Source of the DNA: Tanytarsus gracilentus
Taxonomy: Eukaryota; Arthropoda; Insecta; Diptera; Chironomidae
Direction: 5' to 3'
NCBI GenBank assembly: GCA_038502055.1
Contig: JAXRKN010000036.1
Span: forward strand, 4,526,001 to 4,590,000
Length of the DNA: 64,000 nt
Shown here: piece by piece, positions 1-14,900 of the stretch
Numbering within the stretch: the stretch's first letter is position 1
Layout of the letters: every line of letters starts with the position of its first letter
Notes under the pieces: model-generated
What the model saw: the letters and a program-made list of their open reading frames with translations, nothing else
What the model was told of the DNA's origin: nothing
Database searches by the model: none
Program-made: the position numbers and the translations under genes

Positions 1-3000
1 AAATAAGTAGGACACGTGCTGAAGATTTCATACATAATCATGAGAGATCTCATTCCAAGGATTTGTCACCATAGTGTTATCGGATTAAATCACATCACGA
101 TGAGAGAAAATTCTCCCATTTAGTAATTAAATTTTTTTCCTCTTCTGAAAACCCCAAAAATGTTAATTAAATTTATCACATTAAATTTGTTTTTATTCAT
201 CATCAGACTGCATTTTTGGCTTCCACTTTTCCTATTGTGAATTTTTTGGATTTATTCGAAAAGTTTTGCATTTCATTTTCAATTTAAATTTATATCAAAA
301 AAAATAATCCCTGAACAAAATGTTCAATGTAAAAACTTTTTATCAACAATTTCTGGACATTAAAATTCAATATTGAAGTTTTTTAAGTAAATATGTGAAA
401 TGCAATTAAAAAGAAATTGTAGGACTTCGGGTTGAGTTGGAGATCGACAAGTGCTGATATGAGTTTTAAAATTTGTTATAAACCCAGTTGGAAATTTCAC
501 AAAAATAATGATTTTAAAAAAATTCAAATCTCGAATGCATTCATGGAGAAAAAACTCATTTCACAATATTGACAACCATCACTGCACAAAAAAATAGAGT
601 AAAACTGAATGAAAGAAAAAACAGAAGGAGTGAGAAAATATTTTCCTGTCACATCCGTAATATGAATATTAAAATCAATATGTCGAACATGCATGAATGT
701 TGATAACTTTATCATGGAACATAGCACTTCGATTTTGATGTAAATATTTTTCACATTTTTTAATTTCGAAAAACCTTAAAATAAATTGTGAAATGTCAAG
801 TTTTGGTCTGATGACGATGGTTAAGTACAAAAAGCTGTTTATGGCATTATTGCTAATATTTTAGAGTGCATCCCTCTCGAACAGCGTGCAAAGTTAATGC
901 AGATTTAAATTGCAGTGAGAGACGTTGTTTATATTCATTGGGGATGATGTCATTATGATGCATTTTGTGAATGATGTTTGAGCTATTTATGAATAATTTT
1001 AAGTCGTCTATATATATTTTTGCTCTCGGGGGCGAGGGATGCAAATTGCAAATAGAGAGAATTTTGATGAATAAATTTCTGGTTGGATGTACATGCGGAT
1101 GCGGGAAAGGTTCGTTCATGTTGCAATTTAAATACCATTGTCATTTAAATGCAATGGATATTTTGCGAGCTTCAATGAATTAATGGGTAAATGAGAAAGA
1201 TAGACGCGCAGACTGATGGTAATTATGATTTAATTTTAGAATAATGGTGAGAGTAACGTTGTGGTTGATATGTCCTAGGGTGATGCGAATAACGTGTTTT
1301 CTTCAATATTTAAACTAATTTTTTGATCCTAAAAATCTTGTTTAACTTATTTAATTTTAAATCCCTTAACATTTTCTCGATAAATCTCTTAAAACCCCCT
1401 CCAGCATTATTTGCAGTATTTATCAAATAAATTTCCACGAAAGTATTTTTGCAAGTAAATTTAGCATGAGTAAAATATTTTCAGTTCACTTGAGCACATC
1501 CTCAACACTCACATCATAAACAATCTTCAAATCTTCCCTCTATCAACAACCTCCCTCCTCCCGTGCGAGCGTGAAGATGAGAAACGTTAAGAGTTGAGAA
1601 TAAAAAGGCAGTCGCAAATATTTTGAGTTTCAATTATTCTGTGAAATATGAATATTGACGTTTTGTGTATAAAATCCTTCACACATGTTTTGAGCTGTTT
1701 TATAATATCAACATTTTATTTCGTAGAACAATTTTGGCATACTTCAAAACAATTCTGAGAAATGGATTAGAGTGAATGTTGTTTATGGATGTCTAATAGG
1801 CAAATATTAATGCTCGGAATTATTTTCTAATGAGTCAAAATATTTTACCTGGTATTATTTCTCATTAGTGTCTTCATTAAATTTCCATTTTTAGAAAAAT
1901 GTATAAAAGTCACTGCCAATTTGCATTTTGACATCAGTTACATTTCAACTGTTCATTGGGTTGCAAAATAATATTGGAATTGTGTCACTTTGGTGTTCCA
2001 CCTTATGATGAAAATATTTGAATTACCCGAATCATAAAGCTGGACCATCAATGCGATAAAATTCCAAAAAATTCATCAAACGAATCTGAAACCCATCCGT
2101 GAATAAGTGCAAAATTGTTTGAATTGAAGGAACTCCTTTCTGTGATCTGAGTATTAAAACACATCACAGTCAAAGTTCCTTAATTCCGACAAAAACAAAA
2201 AAATTTGTGTGCGGTTATCAAAACTTTTGCGACCAACCGTGCTACAGAATGACGATCAATTTTAAATTCGTCACTGGGCAATGTTTGTCGCAAAAATAAA
2301 CGAAAAACATCAAGTGAAATTATTTAAAATATTGATTTTCATCCTCATCTCCCTCAAAAACCTCAAAGTCCTCTTTATAGAACTCAAATTTCAAATGCAG
2401 TCTGATGAATTTAAATTAAATGAGTAAATTCACTATAAACCAACTGTGAAGTGTATGCATGCACATTTCTCTGAGATAAAACTGGGATAAATGAAAATGG
2501 TCACGGGGAGAAATTTGGAATGTGGGTTACGGAGGACACATAGAGAAAGTTGAGCTGCCATTTAACAGCAACGAGATAAATTATCGGCGTCGAACGATGC
2601 AATATTTGGCCGATTCCAAATGTGAGAATGTTCAACATGCGACATTTGACACAAAAAAGAGGAGGGCAGAATTGATGCGAGTCGAGGGGTGGAATGGAGC
2701 ACAATATCCGGAGATTTCTGACAAATATTTATTGTTCGATTGACCCTTTCAGGTGCACGAGGAAATTTAATGCCATTAAATGAGGTTCCATCTCCACCTT
2801 TTTCTCCTTTTATCAGGCTTCGTTGCTGTCATTTCGGAGGATGAATTGTATGTGTGTTGCTATTCGAGTGCTGACATTTAATTTTTTTATTTCACGAATT
2901 TAAAACAAATAGTTCAAAAATATTTTGACTGACCTGAAATATAATATCTACAGACACCGAAGTAGATTGGCGAAAAATTATAGTCGAGATTTGTAGGCTG

Positions 3001-3849
3001 CGTATCATTTGACTCCGACACATACGCAAGCATAATATGAGATTGTTATTAATGACTTGACATGGCCACGTAATGGCGAAATATAATATTGGATATTGTC
3101 TATACAGTGATAAGGTAATGGACGCATCTCGCAAAATCCACGTATTGCAGACATAAAGTGTCTCTTCAAGGACATCATGAGACGTATTAGAACTAAGCTT
3201 TTGACGAGACAGCGACGCCAAACTATTTCAAAATCTTCTCCTACGTCAGTAACCTTCGTCATCCTCATCCTCGCCTACACACAGAATTCGATTACATAAA
3301 AAGTCTCAAATTTCCAATCACTTTTCCATCTCACAACCCTCATTGAATCTTTTATCAAATTTCCATTTTGTTATTAATCAAGAATATAATTTTATATATT
3401 TTCATTATAAGAAAGATACGAATTAAAAGATAGGAAGAATTAATGTCGCCAAAGAATTTTCTTAAATAATTAATTCTGCATAACTTTCACAGCTAAAACA
3501 TCTAAAACGACGACCAAAGTAATTTCATTCAATTTATTTCCTTAAAAACTTCATAACTCGTTAAACATTTAAATTACATATAGGTGAGAGTTCCTTATCA
3601 GATCACAACTTTTGTTATTGGTTGTTAATAAAATTAAAAGTACCCATTTTACCTCCCACAACTCATAAAGTCACCAATTTGAAATGTTAAATTATAGAAA
3701 TATAAAAAAATCTTTAGGTGAGCATATATTCAAGGAATTTGACGTTTCCATAGTTTTTGTCGATACTATAAAAACGAAACTAAAATATAACGGTAAATAA
3801 CATAAACGTAATGATGGTTTGATAACAAACTTAAACAGCTATGGAAAGA
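1..3849. other. Gene-free AT-rich DNA
   Basis: No coding region is supported here. The open frames present are short, have low-complexity Lys/Phe/Ile/Asn composition, resemble no family I know, and lack neighbouring exons in matching phase. The DNA carries many short purine runs of GAGAGA type and TTTAATT/ATTTAAA tracts, as expected of dipteran intergenic or long-intron DNA. I see no tRNA, rRNA or clear repeat. It could contain enhancers of a gene outside the window, which cannot be judged from one sequence. Confidence 0.6.
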
Positions 3850-5976
3850 AAAAGTCAATTTTAGTAAACTTAAGCTTAAATTTCCAATGAATATTTCTTT
3901 AAAATAAAATATGCTCAATTGTCCAAGCAGCTCTGTAAAGACATAAGAATTGCAAAAAAATTTCTATTCTAATTATGTCAAGAATTATGATAATCCAAAA
4001 AAACATGGAAATAATTAATGAAATGATTGGTAAGAAAAAGCATAGTAAAAAAGTCAAAAAATGCAATTAAGAATCAATATTTATTAATAACTGATTCGTT
4101 GATGTCGAAACAAGCTTAATCAATTTTTTGTCAACGTTGGTAAGCCAAAAGTTGTCTAAATAACACACTTCATATTATTAAAATCTTGAATTTGAAGACT
4201 GGGAGCCAAATAGTAGTTCTTTACGAATTTGAGCCAGTGTCAGAAAAAAATGTATTGATTTAATTAAGTCGTTAAAATACATTTGATGGGTGAGGATATT
4301 TTCTGTAAACTTCTAAAATATAACTCTAATTTGTTGGTTCCCCTCCTCACCACTTTTATAATAAATGTTTCTGATGGTGAATTTCCTATTCATTAAAATT
4401 CGCAAGAGTCTCACCGATCTTAAATCCGAGGACCCTGAAACCCCTAAATTATAGGCCTATTTCAATTTTATCTATATTACTAAATTATTTGAGTCCTGCA
4501 TAAATCTCAACTTTCGTTTTTAACAACAATAAAATTATTCACCAACATAATATGGCTTTTACCTAACTCGTGCACTACTGCTGCGCTTCATGTCTTGAAA
4601 TGACATAGTATCATCGCTTAACTCTTTAAAAAACAGCTGTTGTCACGCTTGACATTGAAAAGTTTGACTGTGTGTCTCACTTAAATTTAGAGATATTTTA
4701 GCGAATAACGGAATTGTGGAAAATGCTCGCAGCTGCTAATTAACTACTTTGAAAATCGTGCTAGTCCGTTTATGTAAATAATTGAAAAGTAACATAGAAA
4801 GTATCTCGTATGGCTGCCCTAAGGATCTGTTCTTGGCCGTGATTTTTTATTTAATTAATGGATTGTTCGTTTAAAACTAAATGGAAATTTCGTCTTTTTG
4901 CTGATGATGCAGCACTGGTAGTTTCTGCTAATTATATGAGGAGTTGCAGGTTAAATTTCAGAGGATTTTATGCATCAGTACTTTTCTATCAACAATTGAA
5001 TTTATTAACATTAAAAAGACTAACTTCATTTTTTCTATTCAGGAAAAGCTCACATTCATTTGATGGATATCAATCAACAATGAGATTATCATAGAGTAAC
5101 CGATTTAAATATTTGGATTACGTTTGATAAAATTTGACTTGGAAATTGCATGTTAAAATGTTTAAAAAAATTAATCCTTATGTCAACATTCTAAGAAAAT
5201 AAGGTATTTGTGGATAAGAAATCATAATGATTTTTACTATTCTTTTATTCACTACATTTAACTTACTGCTTGCCGGTATGGAAAATATGAATAGGAATAT
5301 AAATCTCTTCTTAAAGAGCCAGAACAAAGCTGTTAAGTAATAAATTTTTGCACCCTGACTCCAACGATTGATCTTTATGATGAAAAACTTTAAAATTTCT
5401 GATCACATGAAATATGAAAATATTCTTTTCATCCATAAAGTAATCGCCGGTCTAATGCGCTGTGACTTAAAACTTGGCACAAACTAGATTCCTAAATCGC
5501 ATCACCAGACAGGCCAATTGTTACGACTCCAAGTTTCTTTGTTAAGCTCAATGGATTTTTTTGAGGGGTAGAATAAATCAGTTTATAAAACATTTAAAGT
5601 ATTAAACAAAATTGTCCCTTTAATTTAAGTTATTGAAGAGAGAATTAAGTTTCGTTCGCTTGCCGTAGATGTTGTGACTTGTTTTCTCCCTTACTCTGGA
5701 CTTTCTAGAAGCCACTGCTCCTCACCACGTTTCTTCAAACTCATTTAATTTCCTATTTCTTTATCTACGAACTTAAATTTATTTTTTTTACTTTACTGAC
5801 TTTTCTTCTTTTCATTTTTTCTGAATTTTTAGTCTTAAATTTTTTTTTTTAAATTTCAAAAGCTCTCTGAAAGCTATTTCAAAAATCACGTTTTCTTTTT
5901 ATAATAGGAATTAAATTTCCTCGTAAAAGAAAGTTACAATAAATCTATATCTTTTGGAAAAAAAAAAAAAAAAAAA
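3850..5976 (+). mobile_element. Degenerate non-LTR (LINE) retrotransposon, 5'-truncated
   Basis: Decayed reverse-transcriptase remains can be read in shifting forward frames. In order they are a linker resembling KYAQLSKQLCKDIRIAKK (about 3908-3960), NPKKTW followed after a frameshift by INEMIGKKK (about 3995-4040), NKLNQFFVNVG (about 4110), NYRPISILSIL (about 4448-4480), AVVTLDIEKFDCVSH (about 4635-4680), GSVLG preceded by a stop where the usual Gln sits (about 4825), FADDAALV (about 4895-4920), and a C-terminal tail with HKVIAGLM (about 5440). A run of about 19 A at 5958-5976 marks the 3' end. The motif order fits the Jockey/CR1/L2 group; the exact clade is uncertain. Several stops and frameshifts make it inactive. 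No endonuclease domain or 5' end was found, so the upstream limit is approximate. Confidence 0.85.
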
Positions 5977-8900
5977 CTCCACCAACAGCAGTAAAATCGT
6001 TAAACTTGATAAAGCTTGTAATTTAAGAAATGCTAGAAACTTAATTAATGTTGAGAAACTTCAACTATTGTGTCTGTTCATTCTTCATCCTGCAGCGTAG
6101 TAGCAGCAAAAAACTCGAAAAACTATTTTCGAACATTCAGCTGCTGCGATGAAACGGTGGAAGTGGTGGTTGAATATCCATTTTTCTCCTCTAATTACTC
6201 TGAAAGCAATTTTTTGTTCCACGCTCCTGCCATGACCGCAAACACACAAGAGGGAGAAAAATGCCACGCGAAACTTTTTAATGGCTTGAGGATGAATCTG
6301 ATGGAAAATATTTGAACTTTTAAGTAATCGATTTCAAAACAGAGAGCTTCCGATAAACTCCGGATTGATGAGATTTTACGAACATCGCCTGAAGGACAGA
6401 ATGAACCGGATATCGTCATAATTACCTAACTAATTTTATTCTCATTATCGACAAATACACATTGCAAAATTCTCAAAGGCACAAAAAAAATTCAAATGAA
6501 AAATGTTCACCAATGAACTCGAGTGAAATTCGATGAAAAAGTCGAATTTCCTCTCAAACACCTGAACGAGCTCACATGCCGAATTTTTTCTCTCACATCA
6601 ACAATAATTGCCAACAATTTATCTCGTCCTGACTTTAACTCAGTAAATGATCTGAGATTTTCCTAGCATTTGAATTGAGACGAAAAATGAGTTCAATTTC
6701 ATTTATTTTTCTTTCCTGAGTTGAGTGTCCATAACAAAAGCATCGTCTGAGCGTCAATAGAGAGAATAACATTAAAATTTAAAAAAATATTTAACTAAAT
6801 ATTTTTAGATTTTAAATGAAATTCCGACACTTTTTTAAGTAATTTTTTCAACATCTTAGTGTTTCGTCCCTTGCATTTTTTCTTCAACTCCAAATTCCCC
6901 CCTTACATGCCTGCATTCATCATGGGGATAGTGAATCACACAATGGATGCTAGATGAAAATGTGCATGTAGAGCATATAAAAAAATATGCAAGAGAGGTG
7001 GCAGGAAGTGATGAATTGCTGAAAGTATCACACACGAAAAGACAATAAAGGTAAAAATGTGTAAGAGCGAGTACAAAAGAGCTCAAATGAAGTCAATTTC
7101 AATGGCAATTCATTAGTCTTCACTTCCACTACCACCGCCAGCAGCGTCATTTCATTTGACAAGCGTATCTTCAACATCCTAACAATCGATAGCGACGAGG
7201 AAGTGAAAAAATTGAAGTTCCAGCTCAAAACTAATAAATGTCATCGTCTCGCTGTCGATTTGCAATTCACCGCCATCGCAGCACGTTTTGTATTCGTTTT
7301 ACCGTCATTCAGTGCTCACCATTTTAAAGGACATTTTATGAGAGGTTTTATGGTGGTGCTCAAAAATAGAATAGTAATTTATTAATTTTTCCTCATAGTC
7401 ATCCCTCAAATCGTTAGTCAATAATTTTGATGAAGTGGTTAATAAAATAATGAAATTCATCAAAAACAGCAAAAGTACACATGTGGAGTTAATTTCCACT
7501 GGGAATTTCTTGCGTAAATACAACTTGTGTTTGAACGAATCAAAGAAAAATAATTTCATTCTGAGAGCAGCACAAAATCATCATTAGAACGATGATGAAT
7601 GACTTTTTGCCTCTCATATACAATTTTCGCAATTATTCGATTCACCATTTAGATATAGTGAAGGCAGACACACACAAACAATACACATTTGCAACATGCG
7701 AGGACAACTCAGCTCTCAACAACTACAGTGCGGACAGCCTGAGAAATGATTGATCACAATACTATCCAAACTGACGCTCAGATGATGAAATGAGTGCAGA
7801 CGAAAGAAGAAAATTTCCATACACTGATAAAATTTTGAAGTAGGATCTGAAGAATTTTCCAAGTTTTTACTGGAATGTGATGGATTTTTATGGAATCAAT
7901 CTGTGAGAACAAATTGATGTCTGCCATTGACTTCGATCCACACCTACGCCGATTTCACCACTCGACAGCTTACATTAATGACCAATGAGCCATTCACATT
8001 ATCTCTCGCTCGATTTCTTTCCATCACCATTTAATTGAATCATTCTCTCTCGGCATTAAAAATTTATCACGTTAATTGGGGATTCTATTTTGAGTTTTCA
8101 CCGCACATTGTTCGTCCAGCGACTGTAGCTTTAATCAAACCAATTCTTTTTCAAATATCATCAAATATTTAAAAATGTGAGAGTGAGTTGAAAAGAAAGA
8201 AGAGTGAGAGAAAACAATCAAAAACATTGTTAAAGCATTAAACATCCATGCCGGTTGCTGGAGCACATTCATCAGGCAACACCCATGTTTGCTTTAAAAA
8301 GAAAACAAAACATGCAGCATAGCAATTCTCTCATAAAACATCGCGTCTCAAAACACATGAGAGAGCGAAAACAATCGGATATTAATAAAAGGATGTGACC
8401 CAAAAAAAGACTCCTTTGCGTTTTGTAGAAACACACTGCCAGACTTTATACACACAGCAAGATAGCGTGAATAAATCACTCAACGCTTTTGATCGCTTCA
8501 ACTCGCGACGCATTTTCCATTTTTTATAAACATGTACGCAAAACACTTTTACACCACCGAGACAAGACATTCGGGGAGCATCTAATTGAATATGAAAATA
8601 CTTTGAGATGTACGGAAAAGGAGAAGTGTATGAATAAAAAATGATTTTGAGTCTACTTTGAATATAAATTGTGAATTTTTCACTTCTCTTTTTCCACCGT
8701 CGCTACTCGTGAGCCATGTAAAAAATTAATAAGGAGCTTAAAGGCGAGAGAACTAGCTGTTAAAAGCAAGATTTTCTTTACCATTGAAGAACCATCATCT
8801 CGCACTCTCGTGCATACGTACACTTTGTGCACTCAACGAAGGGTGCGGGACAAAAAATATCAAAATTCATACTTAAAATTTTTGTAACCAATTTCCAAAA

Positions 8901-11900
8901 AAAAAAATTAAAATTTTGCAAAATTAGTTTGCATCACTCATCATAAGTGGGAGAGGAAAACGTTCTTTTTCGGAAAGAAATGAAAAATGAATGAGCAAGT
9001 CAGAGTGAGCTGAAATGTAAGTGAAAAATCATGAATCGCAAGTGAACATGCAATTTAATGAATGTACATAATTCCATTCGTGCAGGGGCTGTGTGCAGAT
9101 CTCTTTTTCAAATTTGATTTCATGTGAAATTATGCAACGACGTGCAATTCCACATCTCGTTCATTCACATGTAACTTTTTTTTAATAATTTTATTCCTCC
9201 TTTCATACACATCATACGAAAATAACTCATCGCATCAGATAGAATGATCTTTTTGCAGCATGTGGATGATGTCGAGAAGTACTCTCAGGCAATGTATTTT
9301 TAATTAAATCCAAAAAATAAACAGAAATAATAATAAGCAGGAAATATACTTAGTGAGGAGTGCAAGAACATATTTTTAATTAGAGGAACAACATTGATGT
9401 TTTATATAATTTTTATTCGCATGTGGCTCATTTTAAAAGCGTGTTTGATATAAAAGAGTTTGTGGAAATTCAATGGAAATGTTTTCACTGTCCGCACGTG
9501 TAAATTTTAATTTTAATAAAATTTCAGTAATTTAAAAAATTCAAAAGCAATAAATTATACTGAAAATCACCCTCGGTCTTAAAAATTCAATGAATGCGTT
9601 TTATATTCGGCAAATTGTAAAAGATATCACAGGAGAGCTAATAATAATGATAATTTAATAAGAAGAAAAAATAAATCGCGTCTTGGAATTGTGTACAATG
9701 AGAGTGGAATATAAATCTCCAATGAGTGAATAAAATTATGGGCGTCTCTGTGTAATGTGAGACATTTCAACCTCGACAATATTCATTCACGAGGAAAAAA
9801 CGCAACAAAGTTCATCATCATCTCATCCATGCTCATCTAAAATGAAGATTTTTGACGACAGGGCAATAAAAGGCTTTATTTCAATTTTCAGCGATTCGCC
9901 GCAGAAAACGTATCAAATGTCAGAAACGGTGTTCAATTTCGGAGGAAAATATAACAATCATTAACATCGAGTTCTTTCATCCATCTAAGAGAATTGTTGA
10001 CATGCGAGAAGAACGAGCAAGAGTTGAGTCATATGGATGAAATTTTACAGTCAATTAACTGACTATAAAATTCTCTCATATACGTATACGCTGGAGAGAG
10101 TAATAAAACTTTTTAAAATATCTCTGAAACGTTTTGATTGTTGTCGAAAAATCTTTTGACATGAAAGAGAAGAAAATTTGCATAGGAGTGCTTATTAGCA
10201 GAGTCATAAATCTCTACTTAGAAACTTTTTTATGCTTACTTCAGATGATGCTCTCGTGATAGTTGGAAGAAGTCAAAGGAACTTGTTGACACCACTTTTC
10301 TCAGAAATTAAACGTTGAACCATTGAAAGTGGAGTCAATAGAACCTTAACAAGATAAGAGAAAATTTTATTAAAAAAATATTTTACAAGATGCTGAATAT
10401 TGAATGGAGAGAGAAAGTGTTGAAGATTGTACGATAAAATGTGAAAAGGGTTAAGGTGAACTTTGAAAAGTTTTCCAGTTAAAAATTTATTAAATTTTTC
10501 AAGTTTTAAAAGTAAGCATTCGATATTTTTAGCCATTATAAAAATACCCAACAATCAACCTGGTAACAGAGACTAACAACTGCTAGGCAACCGAATGGAT
10601 TAAAATGTATTAAATCGAGAAAAGAACTTTATTAAAATCATTCAATGCAATTGTCAATTATATTGATTTTTCATCTCAACTCGTTTTACTCAACAAAATT
10701 CTAATGAAATGAGAGAACGAGCAACAATTTGCCACGCTTTTGCAATATCACTTTCAATTTAATTTAAATTGCATTTTTTAGAAATTCATTTTCGGTGAGC
10801 TATGACGACACGTAAGGGAGTGATATAGTGACAATGGGTAAAAAATGCAATTTGAGCTGTCGATAATTTATGGGTTTATGAAAGAGAGAGAGGACGCCTT
10901 GTGAGGATAAATATTGTTGCAATCTATGCGAGCATGAATGAAAATTAACTGCAAGAGAAAATTTAACATTAGCTACATGGCAACTACAACGACCCTTCCT
11001 TACCATGCCTGCTATTTATTGCCGCAATTTCAAATTGAACGTAATTTGTAGAAAGAGAATTGCCATGGTCCTCGATGCAGTGAGTGTGTAAAAAAGGGGT
11101 TTGAGGTCGATAAATGTTTTTGCGTAAAAAATGCTGTTTCAATAAATTAAATTCCTTTTTATTTTTCTACACACACACATACACTCAGTGATGATAAATT
11201 GCGAGAGAATTGCGTACATTAAATTAAGAGCATAAGTGGTCAGCGCATAACGATCATGAGTCATTTAACTTTCATGAAATTATTTCATCCCTCGGTTGAA
11301 TAACTGGTTGTTAGAAGTCTCATACTGTCTGCTATAAAGTAAGGACATTTAATTTTTAAATTTTTACATATATTTACAATGCTAAGAAATAAAAAACCCA
11401 ACGACGACACATGCAAAAATTTAAGAATTCTCTTTCAGATCATGTCAGGAGAAACCAAAGAAATGTGACGTTTATTAACTTTGGAAACGGGTTTTTCTTT
11501 ATTCCTAGTTACACAATTTTTTTGTGCTCGTTGGTGGGAAGCCACAATTTCCTCATTATTCACTCAAATGGATTTCGAGAGTCACTAGAACAAAACCACA
11601 TCGGGTGGAAGCACTTGCACTCACACTTACGGATGGTATCAAATTTCATTTTCGACAATTTGTCACTTAAGTGGATTTAACGACATCCTGTAAGTGAAAT
11701 TTCATCATGCCGGCGGAAAGCGTGCTTTGGTGGGATTTTTTCGTGACATGAGCCTCGCTCACAGAATGTGTGTGGTGGCGACTGCTGAAGAGAGTGATGT
11801 CGAATGGCAAATATATGGCACATAAATCATCAAACAAACATTAAATAAAGAAAAATGTCCTGCTATTTATTTAATGGACCATTTAAACTAATCCCAACTC

Positions 11901-14900
11901 ATAAAATACCATTTCTTGACATTCGAGCAAATTTTTGTTGGTCTCCGCTTTTGTGGTTGGCGCTTCAGAATATTTTAAATGGTTTATGAGTTATTATAAT
12001 GCGATTCAAACTTACATAATCTCAGCTTTTCTTTCTCTCTTTTTTAAGATCTCGTTTTAAACACGCTGGGCAAAAGCTTAAGTGGCGACGATAAAGAAAA
12101 ACATTTTCGTTTTAAGAAAAACTTTCTCATTCACTTTGCTATTGTTACCACATAAAACGGCGGCAAGGAGAGATAAAATAGTTTTTTTAATATCTTAAAT
12201 AAAAATATCTCAAATTATTTATTTCATTGAATTAATTTTAAAAGGTAAGTGCAATGTCCAATCCTCGATATAAACACTTTTTTGTAGCAATTGCTGCCAA
12301 ATGGGGGAAAGAAAAAGACAAAAGGATTCACCAAACCTTTTATAGTTAGTAAGGTTGTATTTTCAAGATTACACAGACAATGAAAATCGAAGAAAATAAC
12401 TTTATGGTTTCTTCTAAATTAAATTTATCATAAAGAAACTAAATTTTTTCTCATTAGTTTTCCAACCTCAAAAATGTATAGAGTTTCGAGAAACCACAAA
12501 AATTTCCCAAACACAAAACTTGTTCACAAATTCTACAACTTAATATCGTTAAAGACATTTCAATTTTAACGAAAGAAAAAGTCGCACATTAAACAGAAGG
12601 AACTGGAGATGATTTAGCATCATGTCCTCTGGGGCATAAGATTTTCCAGGCATCCATGACATGCCGCCTTAATTGTTTTGTTGAAACACCAAATTGCGCA
12701 TAAAGCGTGGATTTAAAGGAATAAAACGTATGGAAGTGGAATGATGTCATTTTTAACCAACACATGTGGGTTCTCTCATTCGTCATTATCATGAAAGGGT
12801 AGACGACTTTATGTGTGGTCGCTGTGTTGATGCGCTTAGATTTCTCGCGAGCAACAAGGGGGTTGGACACTTTGTCTAAACAATTCGAAATTTTGTTGTA
12901 TTAATTTTTTTACAATCTAAATTTAAAGTTTTCCGACCCCTTCACATAGCTCTATAAAAACTAACAAACATGATCTATTCGAGAAAGGCATTTTCGCGGC
13001 AGTATAATAAAACAAAAAAAGAGTGCAACGAGAGAGATAATGAAAACATTTCGAATGTGAGAGAAGGAAAGAAAAATATTTTTATTCTATGGTATGCCAT
13101 GTAACATGATATGCAATGATACGGCGTTGGGTTCGTTGTTGTGATGGAACACAGATGTTCCCGATTCTGCCCGAGAGATGTGAGATGGGTTATTTTACTG
13201 TGAGAGAAAAAATCTTTCACTTTCGTGTGTGTTTTTATTGCTTTAAGGTTCTTAAATTTTTTTATGCGTACATTTCATTAATGAAAAAAGGTCCTCGGGT
13301 CCATTAATGGCAGTTGAAATGATGAATGTTCTTGAAAAATCGGGAGATAAATTTAATTTATGGACTTTTGTCTCACAAACACTTTTGACCTCATTGCCTT
13401 CAGTCGTCTTTATGACCTTTCACTTAAAGCATTTTACACTTTTATATTGACTGTAAAAAATAAATTCTCATCTCTAGAGGCGTCAGACGAGAGAAAGATT
13501 TAATAATCAAGCTGTTTTATCGTCGTTTGCATGCTGTAAGATGTCGTCAAGTGGATGAACCTGTACCTTTTATTAATATTTCTTTTTTATTTCTTTCGTT
13601 ATCTAACAGCTCAATTGTGAACTTTTAATCACCAGACATTATAAGACTTTTTTGATAAATTTGCTTTAAATTTTTAAATAATTTGTGAAAATTCATTAAA
13701 AATGATGAAAAATATTTACTAACTTATTTTTTAATTTAGATAAAGTAGGGGGATAAAATTTCACTCTCCTCGCAATGTTGAATATTATTGAGTTATGTCC
13801 ACCTTGAAAGAAAATTAATTCAATTTTCCCCTCATTTCAACAATTTACTCACAAACTATGGAATTTTCGTCTCGCAACCAAAATAAATGAAGCATTCTAA
13901 GAATTTCTTTGTCCAGCAGTGTATTAAGTAAATTGAACTACGAGAAATTTCATAAAAATTCTTTTGTTCGAGCACATAATGAAATGCTGCACATCATTTA
14001 CGGCATCATGAAAAAAATTGCTTTAAGTTCATTTCCAAACATTTGTCAGATTTTTTTTAATATTAAAAAGTTTTATATAATCTTGTGAGTCTAATGAAAT
14101 ATTTACCGTATAAATGAATCATTGCATTCCATTCGCAATATATTTATTCCCCATAGGCAGGATTTTGAGGGCTCACAATCGAGAGGGTGAGTGAGAAATG
14201 AAAAATTAACTTCAATATAAGAAAATTTCATTTTGATGCTTTGAGAAGTGAAAGCAAAAGCATTTTTAGACTTGACAGAGGGAAAAAAGATATTTAATGA
14301 TATTTCTACGCAATTATTTGCTACAAATGAATTTTACTCGGTGCGCATCATAAAAAATAATCTTTGTGGACAAGTGCGGTGCGTGTTTTTTATGGATTTG
14401 CAGCATGCTACATTTATTCATAAAATCTCTTTTGTTACGCAACAAATTTGACACGATTAAATGCATAAATTGTTGCTTTCAAGGTCTTCATGTAAAACTG
14501 AAGTTTAAAGAAATTAAATTAATTATTTTTTAACATTCTGCTGCAATCTTGTAAAGTCATCAAAATCAGCCATAAATTTTCCTGAACTCCTTTTAAAAAC
14601 TCCCGCCGGAAATCTCTTCTTCCTCCACGATAAAAAAATGTCGAGAGAAAAATTCTAAGAACAATTTTTTTCTCTTTTTCAAGTAATGAAGAAAAATAAA
14701 ATTTTAGTAGAAAAATGAGCAAGAAGGAAATTATTAAAATTGAATGCGACGGAAAACGTTTTTAAAAAGTTTATGAGAGAGAGAAAAAATTAGTTTCATA
14801 ACTGATTAATGTCATCTTCCGAGCAAATTTCCTTAATTAATTTAGAATGCAAATTTCTTTCTCCACAAAATTTTCCATCAGCGATGCATACTAAAGATGT

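Noticed and set aside
12589..12870. 93-codon minus-strand open frame
   Set aside because: Isolated, no recognisable family and no splice partners.
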